From the NCBI RefSeq assembly GCF_000024545.1, contig NC_013947.1, forward strand, positions 5,704,001 to 5,768,000: a stretch of DNA of 64,000 nt, read 5' to 3'. Shown here in pieces: positions 1 through 7,214 of the stretch. Position 1 is the stretch's first letter. Every line of letters starts with the position of its first letter. Source of the DNA: Stackebrandtia nassauensis DSM 44728. Its GTDB lineage: Bacteria; Actinomycetota; Actinomycetes; Mycobacteriales; Micromonosporaceae. The translations under genes were made by a program, and so were the position numbers. Below the pieces are notes generated by a model. The model was not told the DNA's origin. It did not search any database and saw only the letters and a list, made by a program, of their open reading frames with translations.

Positions 1-206
1 GGGACGAGTTCGTGTCCTACCCGATGACGCACGCTGACGCGTCGACGTTCTTCGACGCTTTCACGCGCTCCGGCCCGGCCCGTGCCCTGGCGTTGGCACA
101 GGGCGACGCGTTCATGGACTCGCTGCGCGAGGAGTTTCTCCGACTTGCCCCGTCCGGCGAGTGGGTCCACCATCCACAGGCCCGCTTGATCGTCGCCCAC
201 CGCTGA
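1..206 (+). CDS. C-terminal fragment, probable methyltransferase
   Basis: The frame is open from base 3 and ends at 206, so the gene begins left of the window. The last 68 residues (motifs SYPMTHADASTFFDAF and EFLRLAPSGEWVHHPQARLIVAH) resemble the C-terminal end of small class I SAM-dependent methyltransferases, but no catalytic motif is inside the window, so the family call is tentative. It lies left of the tRNA-Pro scar and is therefore probably host chromosome rather than mobile element. Confidence 0.4.
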   Translation, partial: DEFVSYPMTHADASTFFDAFTRSGPARALALAQGDAFMDSLREEFLRLAPSGEWVHHPQARLIVAHR

Positions 207-297
207 CCGAGGTTTAGGGCCAGAGGCTTGCCGGTCAGCAGTCACGGGGTCAGTCTGGCGCTTGCTAACGATCGGCCGTCGGCTACCGTCACGCCTT

Positions 298-786
298 CTA
301 CCTACCGGCGTCGATGCCGTGCTCACGCTGGCGTTTTTGGCCAAGATAGTTTCCCGCTTCGGCATACAGACTGCCCAGCAGCCAGGCCGCGAGCCCGATA
401 TCGTCGGCGAAACCGATCACCGGCAGCAGTTCCGGAATCAAGTCGATCGGCGAAACCAGGTACACCACCGCCGCCAGCCACAGCACCGTCTGCGAACGCG
501 ACACGCTCCGATCGCCTCGATTCCAAGCCGAGGAGATCATCGCCGGGATCGCGGCCAACCTGCGCAGCGGCCCGCCTTCCGCCTCAACCTCAGTGCGGCT
601 GGACGCCGACCGCCGCAGTTTCACCAGCCGACGCCGCACCCGCGCAACCACTCCGGCGATCATCAGCCCGAAGCCAGCGGCGATAAGGCCGACAGGAAGC
701 AGCCACAGCTCATCGGTCCAGGTGGGAATCGGTGTGAGGAACAACGCTCCTCCCAGCACCATCAGCACAACCCCGAAAACGATCAC
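298..786 (-). CDS. DUF1232 (YkvA-like) membrane protein
   Basis: A 162-residue protein starting at GTG. Two hydrophobic helices at residues 1-25 and 30-48 are followed by a basic, charged linker. The conserved DUF1232 segment lies at about residues 100-145 and contains the signature YLVSPIDLIPELLPVIGFAD. DUF1232 proteins are small membrane proteins of unknown role found across bacteria. There is no operon partner in the window. With the methyltransferase fragment it probably marks host DNA flanking the element. Confidence 0.75.
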   Translation of the reverse strand: MIVFGVVLMVLGGALFLTPIPTWTDELWLLPVGLIAAGFGLMIAGVVARVRRRLVKLRRSASSRTEVEAEGGPLRRLAAIPAMISSAWNRGDRSVSRSQTVLWLAAVVYLVSPIDLIPELLPVIGFADDIGLAAWLLGSLYAEAGNYLGQKRQREHGIDAGR

Positions 787-951
787 TGACGCCTCCTCGC
801 TCGCGAGTCACCTGCCGAATCGAGGGCTTCCCGCGCAGAACACGAATCCCCCGACGGGACTTCCAACGCGTGGCCTCCTCGGCGTGTTCCACCGAAGACC
901 CAGGACCTTCCGTATCCAAAAGCGACATACACCACGGTCCCGACAAACCAC

Positions 952-986
952 AACGGTCCGACCCGTTCGCGGGTTCGGACCGTTTT
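952..986. terminator. Intrinsic terminator hairpin
   Basis: Arms AACGGTCCGACCCG and CGGGTTCGGACCGTT pair around a TTCG tetraloop with one bulged base. A TTTT run follows on the plus strand. On the minus strand it would lie just beyond the 3' end of the tRNA-Pro fragment, so it may be the original terminator of that tRNA gene. The rest of 787-1056 shows no convincing gene. Confidence 0.6.
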
Positions 987-1035
987 CCAAAGTTCTGAGA
1001 CATCACACTGTCGGGGACGACAGACCATGCTGTTG

Positions 1036-1072
1036 AATCCTGTCGTCCCTCCTTCGTCGGGACGACAGGATT
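1036..1072. repeat. Perfect 14-bp inverted repeat at tRNA 3' end
   Basis: AATCCTGTCGTCCC at 1036-1049 is repeated as its exact reverse complement at 1059-1072, with 9 bases between. The right arm is the T-arm and acceptor part of the tRNA-Pro fragment, so the left arm is an inverted copy of that tRNA segment. It could be a terminator stem or part of the attachment site. Confidence 0.7.
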
Positions 1073-1098
1073 TGAACCTGCGACCCCTCGCTCCCAAA
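1057..1098 (-). other. tRNA-Pro 3' half (attachment-site scar)
   Basis: Read on the minus strand, the segment runs from an anticodon loop TTTGGGA (anticodon TGG) through a T-arm GCAGG-TTCAAAT-CCTGT to the acceptor strand CGTCCCG and discriminator A. The upstream sequence does not pair to form an anticodon stem, D-arm or 5' acceptor, so the 5' half is absent. Displaced tRNA 3' ends are typical of one junction of elements that integrate into tRNA genes. On this reading the restored full tRNA-Pro would lie at the far right junction, outside the window. Confidence 0.65.
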
Positions 1099-1255
1099 TC
1101 CCGTTCGCCAAAACTACAGGCAGGTTGGCGAGTCCTCGAAAAGTGGTTAGTTTGCAGGTCAGGCGACACATATTCACAGTCCCGCATACCGGCTTGTGAC
1201 GGTGACTGATGCGTCGTCCACGGTCAAACGACGGTCACGGAAGCGGGACACCACC

Positions 1256-2752
1256 ATGGGCTATTCACGTTGTCGGAAGACTTCCAAGGGTTTGAAACGC
1301 TACACCGCCTACTATCTCGATTCCCGCGGCGACGAGCGGTCAGCGGGCACCTTCGGCAAGAAGAAGGAAGCCGACAAAGCGTGGCAACGTGCCGAAGGCA
1401 AGGTGTCCGAAGGTCGGGGCGGGCAGCTCATTCGAGGTCGGCAGACCTTCAAGACGTATGTCGAAGAAAAGTGGCTGCCGAACCTGTCCGTCGAGCAAAG
1501 CACGCTTGAGGGCTATACGTACGTCTTGTACGCGCACATCATGGACTATTTCGAAACGTCCCGGATGATGGACATATACGCGAACAACATTCGTGAGTGG
1601 ATTAAGACCCTCAAGAGCAACGGGATGACTGCTGCGAACATCCAACACGTCAAGACTCAGTTGAGTTCCATTCTCACCAGTGCGGTCAAAGACGAAGTCA
1701 TCGTCGGCAACCCCTGCCTGCTGGTTGACATCGATCCGGTCCCGCTGAAACCCCTGCGCATTGTCACTCCCGAAGAATTCGACATCTTTCACGCCGCGTT
1801 GCCCGACGAGATGTCAAAACTTCTCGTCGAAACCGGAATCGAAACCGGGTGCCGGTGGGGAGAACTATCTGAACTTCGTCCGAAAGACTTCGACTTCGAT
1901 ACCTGCGTAGTAACAATCAGCCGCGCAGTCGTTCAGCTGGTACGCAAATTCCATCCAGAAGGCAAACGGTTCCTCGTCAAGGAATACCCAAAAGACAAAG
2001 AATTCCGATACTTCAAAGTCAACAGGGCCCTCTGTCGCAGGATTCAGGTTCATATCGAGAAGAACGGGCTCGCCGACGATGACTTGTTGTTTTGGTACGT
2101 GCCGAAGCAAGAGGCCGAGCTTCCAGCGCTGGACGCCGATCCCAAGACCCTCGGGAAGACCAAACCCAATGAAAAAGGCAGGACCTACCAGCACGGCACC
2201 ACATCCGCGTACACTGCGGCCAAATGCCGTTGCGACCACTGCAAGAAGGCAATGGCCATCTATCGAGCAAAACGACGTGCGGAGGGCAAAGACCAGCCCC
2301 GTAAAGTCCGCAACTGGGACACCGATGGTCACATCCCCAAGCGGTGGTTCCGTGATCGAATCCTGAGGCCAGCCCTGAAGAAGTCTGGCATCGCCGTCGA
2401 CATCGCCATGCACAAGCTGCGGCATGCCCACGCCAGTTGGGCGCTGAAGGGAGGAGCCGATCTCCACATTGTCAAAGAGCGGCTAGGTCACGCCAACATC
2501 AGCACTACTGAGCGATACCTACACGCGATGGATGAAGGCGACGAAACGGCTCTTGAAGCGATCGAGTCGTTCCGGCAGAGTCAAAGAAGTAAAGGCAGGA
2601 CTCAAGCGCTCGTGCAGATCGGCACTGTGGATGAGCAGTCTCACCAGGGTGCGATGACCACTGAGCAGGTGCTTGAGGAGATGAAACGAATCGATCAGCT
2701 CCAAGCTCATCTTCGTGATCAACTGTCGCAGTCACTGAGTAGCGGCGCATAA
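1256..2752 (+). CDS. int: Tyrosine recombinase (integrase)
   Basis: A site-specific tyrosine recombinase of 498 residues from ATG 1256; GTG 1196 would add 20 residues. An N-terminal arm-type DNA-binding segment and a core-binding helical region come first. The catalytic set is complete: Arg in GCRWGEL near residue 200, HKLRH near 385, GHANISTTERY with the nucleophilic Tyr near 421. A 40-residue insertion around 310-350 carries HGTTSAY and CRCDHCKK, a Cys-rich finger-like segment known from some actinobacterial phage and integrase proteins. It lies beside a tRNA 3' fragment on each side, so it most likely drives integration and excision of the element. Confidence 0.9.
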   Translation: MGYSRCRKTSKGLKRYTAYYLDSRGDERSAGTFGKKKEADKAWQRAEGKVSEGRGGQLIRGRQTFKTYVEEKWLPNLSVEQSTLEGYTYVLYAHIMDYFETSRMMDIYANNIREWIKTLKSNGMTAANIQHVKTQLSSILTSAVKDEVIVGNPCLLVDIDPVPLKPLRIVTPEEFDIFHAALPDEMSKLLVETGIETGCRWGELSELRPKDFDFDTCVVTISRAVVQLVRKFHPEGKRFLVKEYPKDKEFRYFKVNRALCRRIQVHIEKNGLADDDLLFWYVPKQEAELPALDADPKTLGKTKPNEKGRTYQHGTTSAYTAAKCRCDHCKKAMAIYRAKRRAEGKDQPRKVRNWDTDGHIPKRWFRDRILRPALKKSGIAVDIAMHKLRHAHASWALKGGADLHIVKERLGHANISTTERYLHAMDEGDETALEAIESFRQSQRSKGRTQALVQIGTVDEQSHQGAMTTEQVLEEMKRIDQLQAHLRDQLSQSLSSGA

Positions 2753-2839
2753 GTCCTGCAACATCCCTTGAGTGAGAGCCTCCGGACGAAGCCCCAGTGT
2801 CCGAGCTTGGTCCCCTCCAGCCGTGCTGGGTTGGCGTAC

Positions 2840-2879
2840 TACCGGAAGGTCATTGGTTCGAATCCGACCCCTGCCGCCA
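2840..2879 (+). other. Second tRNA 3'-half-like sequence
   Basis: ATTGG-TTCGAAT-CCGAC forms a near-complete T-arm, followed by acceptor strand CCCTGCC, a G discriminator and an encoded CCA. No matching 5' acceptor (GGCAGGG) or D-arm occurs upstream, so it is a 3' remnant or an attP-like core rather than a working tRNA. It differs from the tRNA-Pro fragment at 1057-1098. It lies about 90 bp after the integrase stop codon, a usual place for attP in actinobacterial elements. The tRNA species could not be identified. Confidence 0.5.
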
Positions 2880-2906
2880 ACAAATACCTGGTCAAGGGCC
2901 TGATGA

Positions 2907-3182
2907 TCATCCCCGAGTTGTCGACTCCGGTGGCCTGACCCATCCCTTGGGGACATGGCATGTACGGCTGCGTTGCAGCCGCCTGGCGATCCCCCACGCC
3001 ACTGCCGCGATGACCACTCCCGCGGCCACCGTGATGCCTCCGATCATCCAGCCGCCAAGCCCTCCGAAAACTCCGACGACAATCAGCAGGTGCACGGCGC
3101 AGCAGGCGACCATGGCCCCGACACCACCTGCGGTGATGGCGGTCGTCGATGGTGAATCAGCGTGCGGGTTTGGTTCGTTCAT
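2907..3182 (-). CDS. MerF/MerT-like small membrane protein
   Basis: A 91-residue protein with two predicted membrane helices (about residues 22-45 and 48-68). The first contains ACCAVHLL, a vicinal cysteine pair like the CC motif in the first helix of MerT and MerF mercury-uptake proteins. Its ATG overlaps the stop codon of the upstream ArsR-type gene (ATGA), so the two are translationally coupled. With merA across the divergent promoter, a role in carrying Hg(II) to the reductase is likely but inferred from the CC motif and context. Confidence 0.6.
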   Translation of the reverse strand: MNEPNPHADSPSTTAITAGGVGAMVACCAVHLLIVVGVFGGLGGWMIGGITVAAGVVIAAVAWGIARRLQRSRTCHVPKGWVRPPESTTRG

Positions 3183-3568
3183 CGCGGTTCCCGTCGTGCC
3201 GGATCGCCTGAATCGATGCGCCAGCAGTGGTTCAGCGCCGTGGCGTTGTCGGCGGTCAGGGCGTGGGCGGCGGCGATGAGGTCGACGACTCGGGGATCGT
3301 CGACCCGGTAGCGGTACTTGCGTCCGTCACGTCGCGCGGTGACGTAGCCGCAGTCGGCCAGACAGGACAGATGCACGGACACCCGAGGTTGTGAGAGCCC
3401 CACGTGGGCGACACATTCGGCGACGGTGCGCTCGCCGCGCAGGATGAACTCCAGCAGCTTCAGTCGGGTGGGGTCTCCCAGGGCGCGGAAGGACTTCGCC
3501 ACCGTGTCCAGGTGGGAACACGCGACCGTGTCCGCGACCGGAGCGTTGGTCGTGAAGTGCTGCGTCAT
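3179..3568 (-). CDS. ArsR/SmtB sensor, CmtR-like (mercury/soft metal)
   Basis: A 129-residue winged-helix repressor. The recognition helix region PRVSVHLSCLADCGYV carries Cys69 and Cys73, matching the two helix-4 cysteines of the Cd/Pb sensor CmtR; Cys115 in ALNHCWRI could be the third ligand. ArsR-type regulators control mer genes in streptomycetes, so here Hg(II) is the likely inducer. The gene is divergent from merA and faces two identical inverted repeats in the shared promoter. It is coupled to the downstream MerF-like gene. Confidence 0.82.
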   Translation of the reverse strand: MTQHFTTNAPVADTVACSHLDTVAKSFRALGDPTRLKLLEFILRGERTVAECVAHVGLSQPRVSVHLSCLADCGYVTARRDGRKYRYRVDDPRVVDLIAAAHALTADNATALNHCWRIDSGDPARREPR

Positions 3569-3587
3569 CGGCGTCTCCAGAATCCTG

Positions 3588-3607
3588 CTATTCGCTTATC
3601 CGAATAG
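3588..3607. promoter_or_regulatory. Operator copy 1 for the CmtR-like repressor
   Basis: Perfect dyad CTATTCG-N6-CGAATAG, located 20 bp before the start codon of the divergent ArsR-type gene. The same dyad recurs 35 bp to the right. Confidence 0.75.
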
Positions 3608-3622
3608 TAGGCTAGCATGGAT

Positions 3623-3642
3623 CTATTCGGTTTCACGAATAG
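3623..3642. promoter_or_regulatory. Operator copy 2 for the CmtR-like repressor
   Basis: Second perfect CTATTCG-N6-CGAATAG dyad. The spacer differs from copy 1, so only the arms are conserved, as expected for protein binding sites. It lies 53 bp before merA. Confidence 0.75.
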
Positions 3643-3695
3643 CAATAGTCGTGCCACACCCGGCGCGGCGCTCACACGCGGCAAGGAAGCAGGTC

Positions 3696-5129
3696 ATGAC
3701 CGACTACCGCACTCACGATCTGGCGATCATCGGTTCAGGCGGCGGAGCGTTCGCTGCCGCCATCGCCGCCCGAAAGCAGGGTCTGTCGGTGGTGATGGTC
3801 GAGGCGGGCGCTGTCGGTGGCACTTGTGTCAATACCGGATGCGTGCCCTCGAAAGCGCTATTGGCTGCCGCCGAAGCACGCCATCAAGCCCAGGGCTCCC
3901 GGTTCGCCGGGGCGCCCACCCGTGCCGGGGCGGTGAGCTGGCGCGAGTTGCGCGCGTCCAAGGACGATCTCGTGGCCGCCATGCGGGCCGACAAGTACAC
4001 CGGCCTGGCAGCCGAGTACGGATGGGAGATCGTGGCCGAGACCGCGGCCTTCGCCGGCACGCCCGATGCTCCGGCGATCGAGGTGACACTGCATGACGGT
4101 GGCGGCCGCCGGCTTCAGGCGAGCCACTACGTGATCGCCACCGGCTCGATCCCGTGGGTGCCACCGATTCCCGGACTGGCCGAAGCCGGGTACCTCACCT
4201 CCACCACCGCGATGGATCTGGAGGAGCTTCCTGAGTCGCTGATCGTGATCGGCGGCAACGCCATCGGCCTGGAACAAGCCCAGCTGTTCGCTCGCCTCGG
4301 TGTGAAAGTCACCATCGTGGAAGCCCTGGACCGCCTGGCGCCGTTCGAGGAACCTGACATCTCGTCCGTCGTCGAACACGCTCTTGCGGACGAGGAGGTC
4401 GACGTGGTCACCGCGGCGGTCGTCACCAAGGTCCACACTAGACCCGGTGGCTATGCCGTCGAGGTGATCGGCCCCGATGGAGCGGTCCGGCAGCTGGCGG
4501 GCGAACGGCTTCTGGTGGCTACCGGTCGCCGCCCCAATACCGCCGGGCTCAGGCTCGCGTCAGTGGGTGTCGAAGTGGGCGACCGCGACGAGGTGATCGT
4601 CGACGACCGGCTGCGCACGGCAAACCCTCGCATCTGGGCGGCCGGCGACGTCACCGGGCATCCCCAGTTCGTCTACGTAGCGGGCAGACACGGGAGCGTG
4701 ATAGTGGACAACGCCTTCAACGAAGCGAACCGCACTGTGGACCATTCTCATCTCCCCCGGGTCACGTTCACCTCCCCGACGGTCGCTTCGGTCGGCCTCA
4801 CCGACGCCCAGGCAGTCGCGGCCGGGTATACCTGTGAATGCCGAGTCCTCCCCCTGGAATACGTGCCGCGTGCCGTCGTCGACCGCGACACCATCGGTGT
4901 CGTCAAACTCGTCGCCGACGCCAACACCGGACGACTCCTGGGCGCCCACATCGCCGCCAAGGCCGCCGGGGACATGATCCTCGCCGCCACGTACGCCCTC
5001 GATCACGGCATGACCGTCGCCGACATGGCCGACGCCTGGTGCCCCTACCTCACCTGGGCAGAGGCACTGAAACTCACAGCCCAGACGTTCACCACCGACG
5101 TCACCAAACTCTCCTGCTGCGCCGCATGA
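3696..5129 (+). CDS. merA: Mercuric reductase MerA
   Basis: An FAD disulfide oxidoreductase of 477 residues that reduces Hg(II) to Hg(0) with NADPH in the cytoplasm. Evidence: FAD motif GSGGGA at 13-18; redox pair Cys44/Cys49 in GGTCVNTGCVPSK; second nucleotide-binding site near 175-190; C-terminal vicinal Cys474-Cys475 (LSCCAA), the hallmark separating MerA from other family members. There is no N-terminal heavy-metal-binding (NmerA) domain. The start at ATG 3696 has an AAGGAAG ribosome site; the open frame reaches further upstream but would run through both operators. It heads the operon merA-merR-merB-merB-like. Confidence 0.93.
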   Translation: MTDYRTHDLAIIGSGGGAFAAAIAARKQGLSVVMVEAGAVGGTCVNTGCVPSKALLAAAEARHQAQGSRFAGAPTRAGAVSWRELRASKDDLVAAMRADKYTGLAAEYGWEIVAETAAFAGTPDAPAIEVTLHDGGGRRLQASHYVIATGSIPWVPPIPGLAEAGYLTSTTAMDLEELPESLIVIGGNAIGLEQAQLFARLGVKVTIVEALDRLAPFEEPDISSVVEHALADEEVDVVTAAVVTKVHTRPGGYAVEVIGPDGAVRQLAGERLLVATGRRPNTAGLRLASVGVEVGDRDEVIVDDRLRTANPRIWAAGDVTGHPQFVYVAGRHGSVIVDNAFNEANRTVDHSHLPRVTFTSPTVASVGLTDAQAVAAGYTCECRVLPLEYVPRAVVDRDTIGVVKLVADANTGRLLGAHIAAKAAGDMILAATYALDHGMTVADMADAWCPYLTWAEALKLTAQTFTTDVTKLSCCAA

Positions 5130-5150
5130 CACTGACAATGGAGCCCCTTC

Positions 5151-5663
5151 ATGTCTGACCGCACTCGCATCTGCTCGACCACCTGCGCGCGACCGCGGAG
5201 CTCACCCACGGCCGCAGGCCGTTCGATGACAGTCGGTCAGTTGTCCCGGCGCACCGGAGTGTCCATCAAGAACCTGCGCCACTACACCGACGTCGGTCTC
5301 ATCAATTCGTTGGGGCGCAGCAGCACCAACTACCGGCTCTACAATGACGAGGCACTGTGGTGCGTGCGGTGGATCGAGACGCTGCGCGGGCTCGGCCTGA
5401 CCATCGCCGAGATCTCACAGATCACCGAACTCGGCGACAACCAGTGGTTCGGGCCGTGGCTGGCTGAACGGCTTCACGAGTCCCGGGCCCGACTGGAGGC
5501 CCGGATCGCCGAGCTGAACCGCGTCCGTGAACGGATCGACGCTTTCGAGGCGGCTCACTCCCGCGAACTGTCCGGGGACAGCGAGAGCCTGTGGGCCAAC
5601 GGGCCAGCGGATGAGACCGAGTTGTCAGAAAATCGTCCGAAGTTCAGCGCCGTTTCAGCTTGA
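5151..5663 (+). CDS. MerR-family regulator within the mer operon
   Basis: A 170-residue regulator. The MerR winged helix begins near residue 26 (MTVGQLSRRTGVSIKNLRHY) and is followed by a long dimerisation helix at about 105-135. The N-terminal 25 residues are atypical, and ATG 5226 is an alternative start; 5151 was kept because of the GGAG upstream and the 21-bp gap to merA. The cysteine cluster of true mercury-sensing MerR proteins is not seen, so its ligand is unclear. A MerR-like promoter with a 19-bp spacer overlaps its 3' end. Confidence 0.75.
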   Translation: MSDRTRICSTTCARPRSSPTAAGRSMTVGQLSRRTGVSIKNLRHYTDVGLINSLGRSSTNYRLYNDEALWCVRWIETLRGLGLTIAEISQITELGDNQWFGPWLAERLHESRARLEARIAELNRVRERIDAFEAAHSRELSGDSESLWANGPADETELSENRPKFSAVSA

Positions 5664-5690
5664 CTCTCACCCCGGGGGCAGGCTCTAGCG
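5660..5690 (+). promoter_or_regulatory. MerR-type promoter upstream of merB
   Basis: TTGACT (-35) and CTAGCG (weak -10) are separated by 19 bp containing a GC-rich dyad around CACCCCGGGGGCAG. Long 19-20 bp spacers are typical of promoters activated by MerR proteins. It lies 40 bp before merB. Confidence 0.45.
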
Positions 5691-5729
5691 TCGGTTTCAC
5701 CAGGACAATCCGTCTTCCATGGAGGAACC

Positions 5730-6380
5730 ATGAACGACATCTCGAAACGTTTCGATACGTGGCTGTCGACGTCCCTGGCCGACAGCGAGGTCGGCGGCGG
5801 CGCGTGGACGATCGCCCGATCCATCCAGAAGCTGCTGCTGGACGGGAAACCCGTCCCGGTCGCCGGCCTGGCCGCCGAAACCGGCCGTAGCGTCGAGGAA
5901 GTGGAGCAGGCGCTGGAGGCCATGCCCAGCGTCGAGCGCGAACCCGACGGCACCGTGGTCGGCTTCGGGCTGAGCCTGCGGCCCACACCGCACCGCTACA
6001 TCCTCGACAACGGCACCGTGCTGTACGCCTACTGCGCCATGGACACCCTGGCGTTTCCACCAATGTTCGGCCACACCGCGATCGTCGAGTCCACCTGCCC
6101 GACCACGGGCGAGACCATCCGGATGACGGTGTCACCCGACGGCGTGTCCAATGTCGAACCGGCCGCGGCCGTGGTGTCGCAGGCGATGCCCAGCGACGCG
6201 ACGAACGTCCGCGAAAGCGTGTGCAAGCTAGGACACTTCTACGCCTCCTCTGAGGCCGCCAAGCCCTGGCGCGAGGCGCATCCGGACGGCGTCATCGTGC
6301 CGGTGGCCAAAGGCTTCAAGCTCGGCGGCGCGATCGTCACCACTCTGGAGAAACATGAGACCTCCTCGAACCGCCGCTGA
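5730..6380 (+). CDS. merB: Organomercurial lyase MerB
   Basis: A 216-residue alkylmercury lyase that cleaves the carbon-mercury bond and passes Hg(II) to MerA. The catalytic residues are all present: Cys102 and Asp105 in YAYCAMDTLAFP, and Cys165 in VCKLGHFYAS. These match Cys96, Asp99 and Cys159 of the plasmid R831b enzyme with a constant offset of six. An N-terminal winged-helix-like region covers residues 20-75. GGAGGA precedes the ATG. Confidence 0.92.
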   Translation: MNDISKRFDTWLSTSLADSEVGGGAWTIARSIQKLLLDGKPVPVAGLAAETGRSVEEVEQALEAMPSVEREPDGTVVGFGLSLRPTPHRYILDNGTVLYAYCAMDTLAFPPMFGHTAIVESTCPTTGETIRMTVSPDGVSNVEPAAAVVSQAMPSDATNVRESVCKLGHFYASSEAAKPWREAHPDGVIVPVAKGFKLGGAIVTTLEKHETSSNRR

Positions 6381-6421
6381 CTCATGTCACTGACATGGAT
6401 GTACGGCCCCGTTCAGATCCC

Positions 6422-6454
6422 GGCCCCGGCGACACGATTCGCGTCACCGGGGCC
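6422..6454. terminator. GC-rich hairpin between merB and the merB-like gene
   Basis: GGCCCCGGcGAC pairs with GTCACCGGGGCC around a short loop. There is no T-run, so it may be an attenuator or an mRNA-stabilising stem rather than a full terminator. It lies 33 nt before the next start codon. Confidence 0.5.
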
Positions 6455-6487
6455 TAAACACCCATCAAGCTCACTACGGAGAACACC

Positions 6488-7132
6488 ATGACCGAACTCG
6501 TCACCCCCGACCGATTCGATCCCCCGAACATCGGCGAACGCGTCCAGTCCGCCAGTCCCGGCGCTCGCCGGGTTCACCAGGCCATCCTGCGGCACTTCGC
6601 GGCCACGGGCGCCGCACCCGACCCTTCCGACTACGAAACCGCGGCGCTGACGGAGCTACACGAACGGGATCTGATCCGGCTGGACGACTCCGGCGCCATC
6701 GTCGTGGCCTACCCATTCTCCGGAACCGAAACGCCGCACCGCGTCCACATCACCGACGGCGCCTCAGCGTGGTCGATGTGCGCCATCGACGCCCTCGGCA
6801 TCGCCGCCATGCTCGACCAAGACATCGCGATCGAATCCACCGACCCTCACAACCGCCAGCCAATCCGAGTCGACATCCACAACAGACAAGCAACCTGGAC
6901 GCCCAGCACCACTGTGGTGTTCGTAGGCGTCGCGGACTGCTGCCACGCCGATGAGCCCTCCGTGGACAGATGCTGCGGCGTCCTCAACTTCTTCACCACC
7001 ACATCCAGCGCTGCCGCCTGGCACACCAACCATCCCGACACCTCCGGCCAGCCCGTCGACCAGGCCACCGCACTGCGAGTGGGCACCGAGATTTTCGGAT
7101 CCCTACTGACTCGAATCGCCGAACCCGGGTAA
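6488..7132 (+). CDS. Divergent MerB-family organomercurial lyase
   Basis: A 214-residue MerB paralogue. The catalytic pair is kept as Cys98 and Asp101 in SMCAIDALG, and a second cysteine motif RCCGVLNFF (Cys162-Cys163) aligns with Cys165 of the neighbouring MerB. An extra vicinal pair, Cys151-Cys152, is unusual. Family membership is well supported; substrate is not known. It may act on different organomercurials, or on another organometal, and is expressed after MerB. Confidence 0.75.
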   Translation: MTELVTPDRFDPPNIGERVQSASPGARRVHQAILRHFAATGAAPDPSDYETAALTELHERDLIRLDDSGAIVVAYPFSGTETPHRVHITDGASAWSMCAIDALGIAAMLDQDIAIESTDPHNRQPIRVDIHNRQATWTPSTTVVFVGVADCCHADEPSVDRCCGVLNFFTTTSSAAAWHTNHPDTSGQPVDQATALRVGTEIFGSLLTRIAEPG

Positions 7133-7214
7133 TCGCGAAAGACACTCCACAACACCAACGTGTGCTTTGTGCACGAGCGCTGGTCCCGCAGGTACTGCGG
7201 AACCAGCGAAGGGT

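Noticed and set aside
710..1187. Leftward frames across the tRNA-Pro scar
   Set aside because: They read through the tRNA fragment and the terminator and show no domain or ribosome site.
2732..2956. Small leftward frame over the second tRNA fragment (contains a GRGRIRTND-like run)
   Set aside because: Such peptides are well-known false genes arising from the antisense of tRNA sequences.
3426..3695. N-terminal extension of MerA upstream of 3696, possibly an NmerA domain
   Set aside because: The extension runs through both operators and the divergent repressor gene, and has no GMTCxxC metal-binding motif.
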